Below, piece after piece: positions 15,027-15,339 of a stretch of 15,339 bases of DNA. Under the pieces are notes generated by a model. That model was not told the origin of the DNA. It ran no database searches and saw only the letters and a program-made list of their open reading frames with translations. Position numbers and translations under genes: made by a program. Source of the stretch: GCA-2689995 sp964529325 (lineage in GTDB: Bacteria; Fidelibacterota; Marinisomatia; SCGC-AAA003-L08; GCA-2689995); NCBI GenBank assembly GCA_964529325.1, contig CAZGWH010000057.1, positions 1 to 15,339 of the forward strand, given 5' to 3'. Numbering within the stretch: position 1 is the stretch's first letter; every line of letters starts with the position of its first letter.

Positions 15027-15158
15027 TTATTTCGTTACTTCCCAATTACTTGATTTTAGAGATACAATACTTTTAATTATTCCATCATCTTTAAATTTAT
15101 TCATATTTTCAAGAATTTCTCTTTTAAGCATCCTTAATAAATTACCAATTTTTGACAT
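15027..15158 (-). CDS. Small hypothetical ORF (43 aa)
   Basis: An ATG-initiated ORF whose product starts MSKIGNLLRMLKREIL and ends SLKSSNWEVTK. The first half looks like an amphipathic helix rich in Lys, Leu and Ile. The same frame stays open a further 37 or so codons upstream (to about 15270) without an ATG, so this may be the tail of a larger decayed gene rather than an independent one. No SD is seen before the ATG. I do not recognise a family. Confidence 0.3.
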   Translation of the reverse strand: MSKIGNLLRMLKREILENMNKFKDDGIIKSIVSLKSSNWEVTK

Positions 15159-15339
15159 CAAAATTTGATTGTCTTTTTTTATTTTCTCAATTATTTTTTT
15201 GATTTTTAGTGATATTATCAGAAACTTTATTAATCTCGTATTAAATTTATTATCTTTGTTTAATCAATGAAAATCTGCGTCCTATTAACGCATTGCCTCA
15301 TAATTAATGTAACTATGGAGAATTAAAAAAATAGTCGTT

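Larger units (their letters stand above)
14692..15339. other. Gene-poor flank with decayed coding fragments
   Basis: No full-length gene lies here. It holds a frameshifted WecB-like C-terminus (14709-14821), an open 38-codon minus-strand stretch without a start (about 14912-15025, containing NLPPYFFPTIKDLR), the 43-codon ORF at 15027-15158 and a plus-strand SD-like AGGAGGT with a 12-codon ORF (14951-15007). The right edge has a motif, AATCAATGAAAATCTGCGTC, at 15262-15281. A promoter for the flippase operon must lie here or further upstream, but I cannot place one. Confidence 0.6.

Noticed and set aside
1..15339. CRISPR array, tRNA or rRNA
   Set aside because: No regularly spaced direct repeats and no cloverleaf or rRNA-like GC-rich conserved segments were seen on either strand by eye.

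Overview
The window is very AT-rich. The flippase and polymerase genes are the most extreme. Only some starts have a recognisable Shine-Dalgarno sequence: the GTG start at 4986 has a clear one and the gene starting at 2449 has a moderate one, while most others have none. Compact genes, little SD use and a long minus-strand polysaccharide operon fit a Bacteroidota/Ignavibacteriota-like bacterium. That taxonomic call is inference. Every convincing gene is on the minus strand, so transcription runs from high to low coordinates.

Region by region, in the direction of transcription. (1) 15339-14489 is a graveyard: one 43-codon orphan ORF, an open stretch without a start codon, a frameshifted C-terminal remnant resembling UDP-GlcNAc 2-epimerase (WecB), and a 60-codon ORF resembling the N-terminus of a WecG/TagA glycosyltransferase. 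(2) 14488-4036 is one tightly packed block: flippase (Wzx-like), FkbM methyltransferase, polymerase/ligase (Wzy/WaaL-like), GT2, GT4, thymidylate-kinase-like kinase, second GT4, nucleotidyltransferase-fold protein, phosphoribosyltransferase, HAD phosphatase and an SDR epimerase. Gaps are 22 bp or less and several genes overlap. (3) 4039-3871 is a scar: the first codons of a lost gmd copy still overlap the epimerase stop as ATGA, followed by a hairpin and a degenerate repeat. (4) 3857-2505 is an AlbA_2/Schlafen-type putative transcriptional regulator with a 12-bp tandem repeat. (5) 2449-232 holds intact gmd and fcl, the two-step route from GDP-mannose to GDP-L-fucose. (6) 231-1 is non-coding, with inverted repeats and a second copy of the degenerate repeat.

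The genes fit a Wzx/Wzy-type surface glycan (O-antigen or capsule) that probably contains fucose. The most interesting part is the overlapping phosphoribosyltransferase and HAD phosphatase pair. It matches the logic of PRPP-dependent ribofuranose addition: transfer phosphoribose to the glycan, then remove the 5-phosphate. The adjoining nucleotidyltransferase-fold protein and TMK-like kinase have no assigned role and may extend that chemistry. The second story is the rearrangement: an ancestral epimerase-gmd junction was broken inside gmd codon 7-8, and a regulator gene plus an intact gmd-fcl pair now sit downstream between two diverged copies of one repeat.
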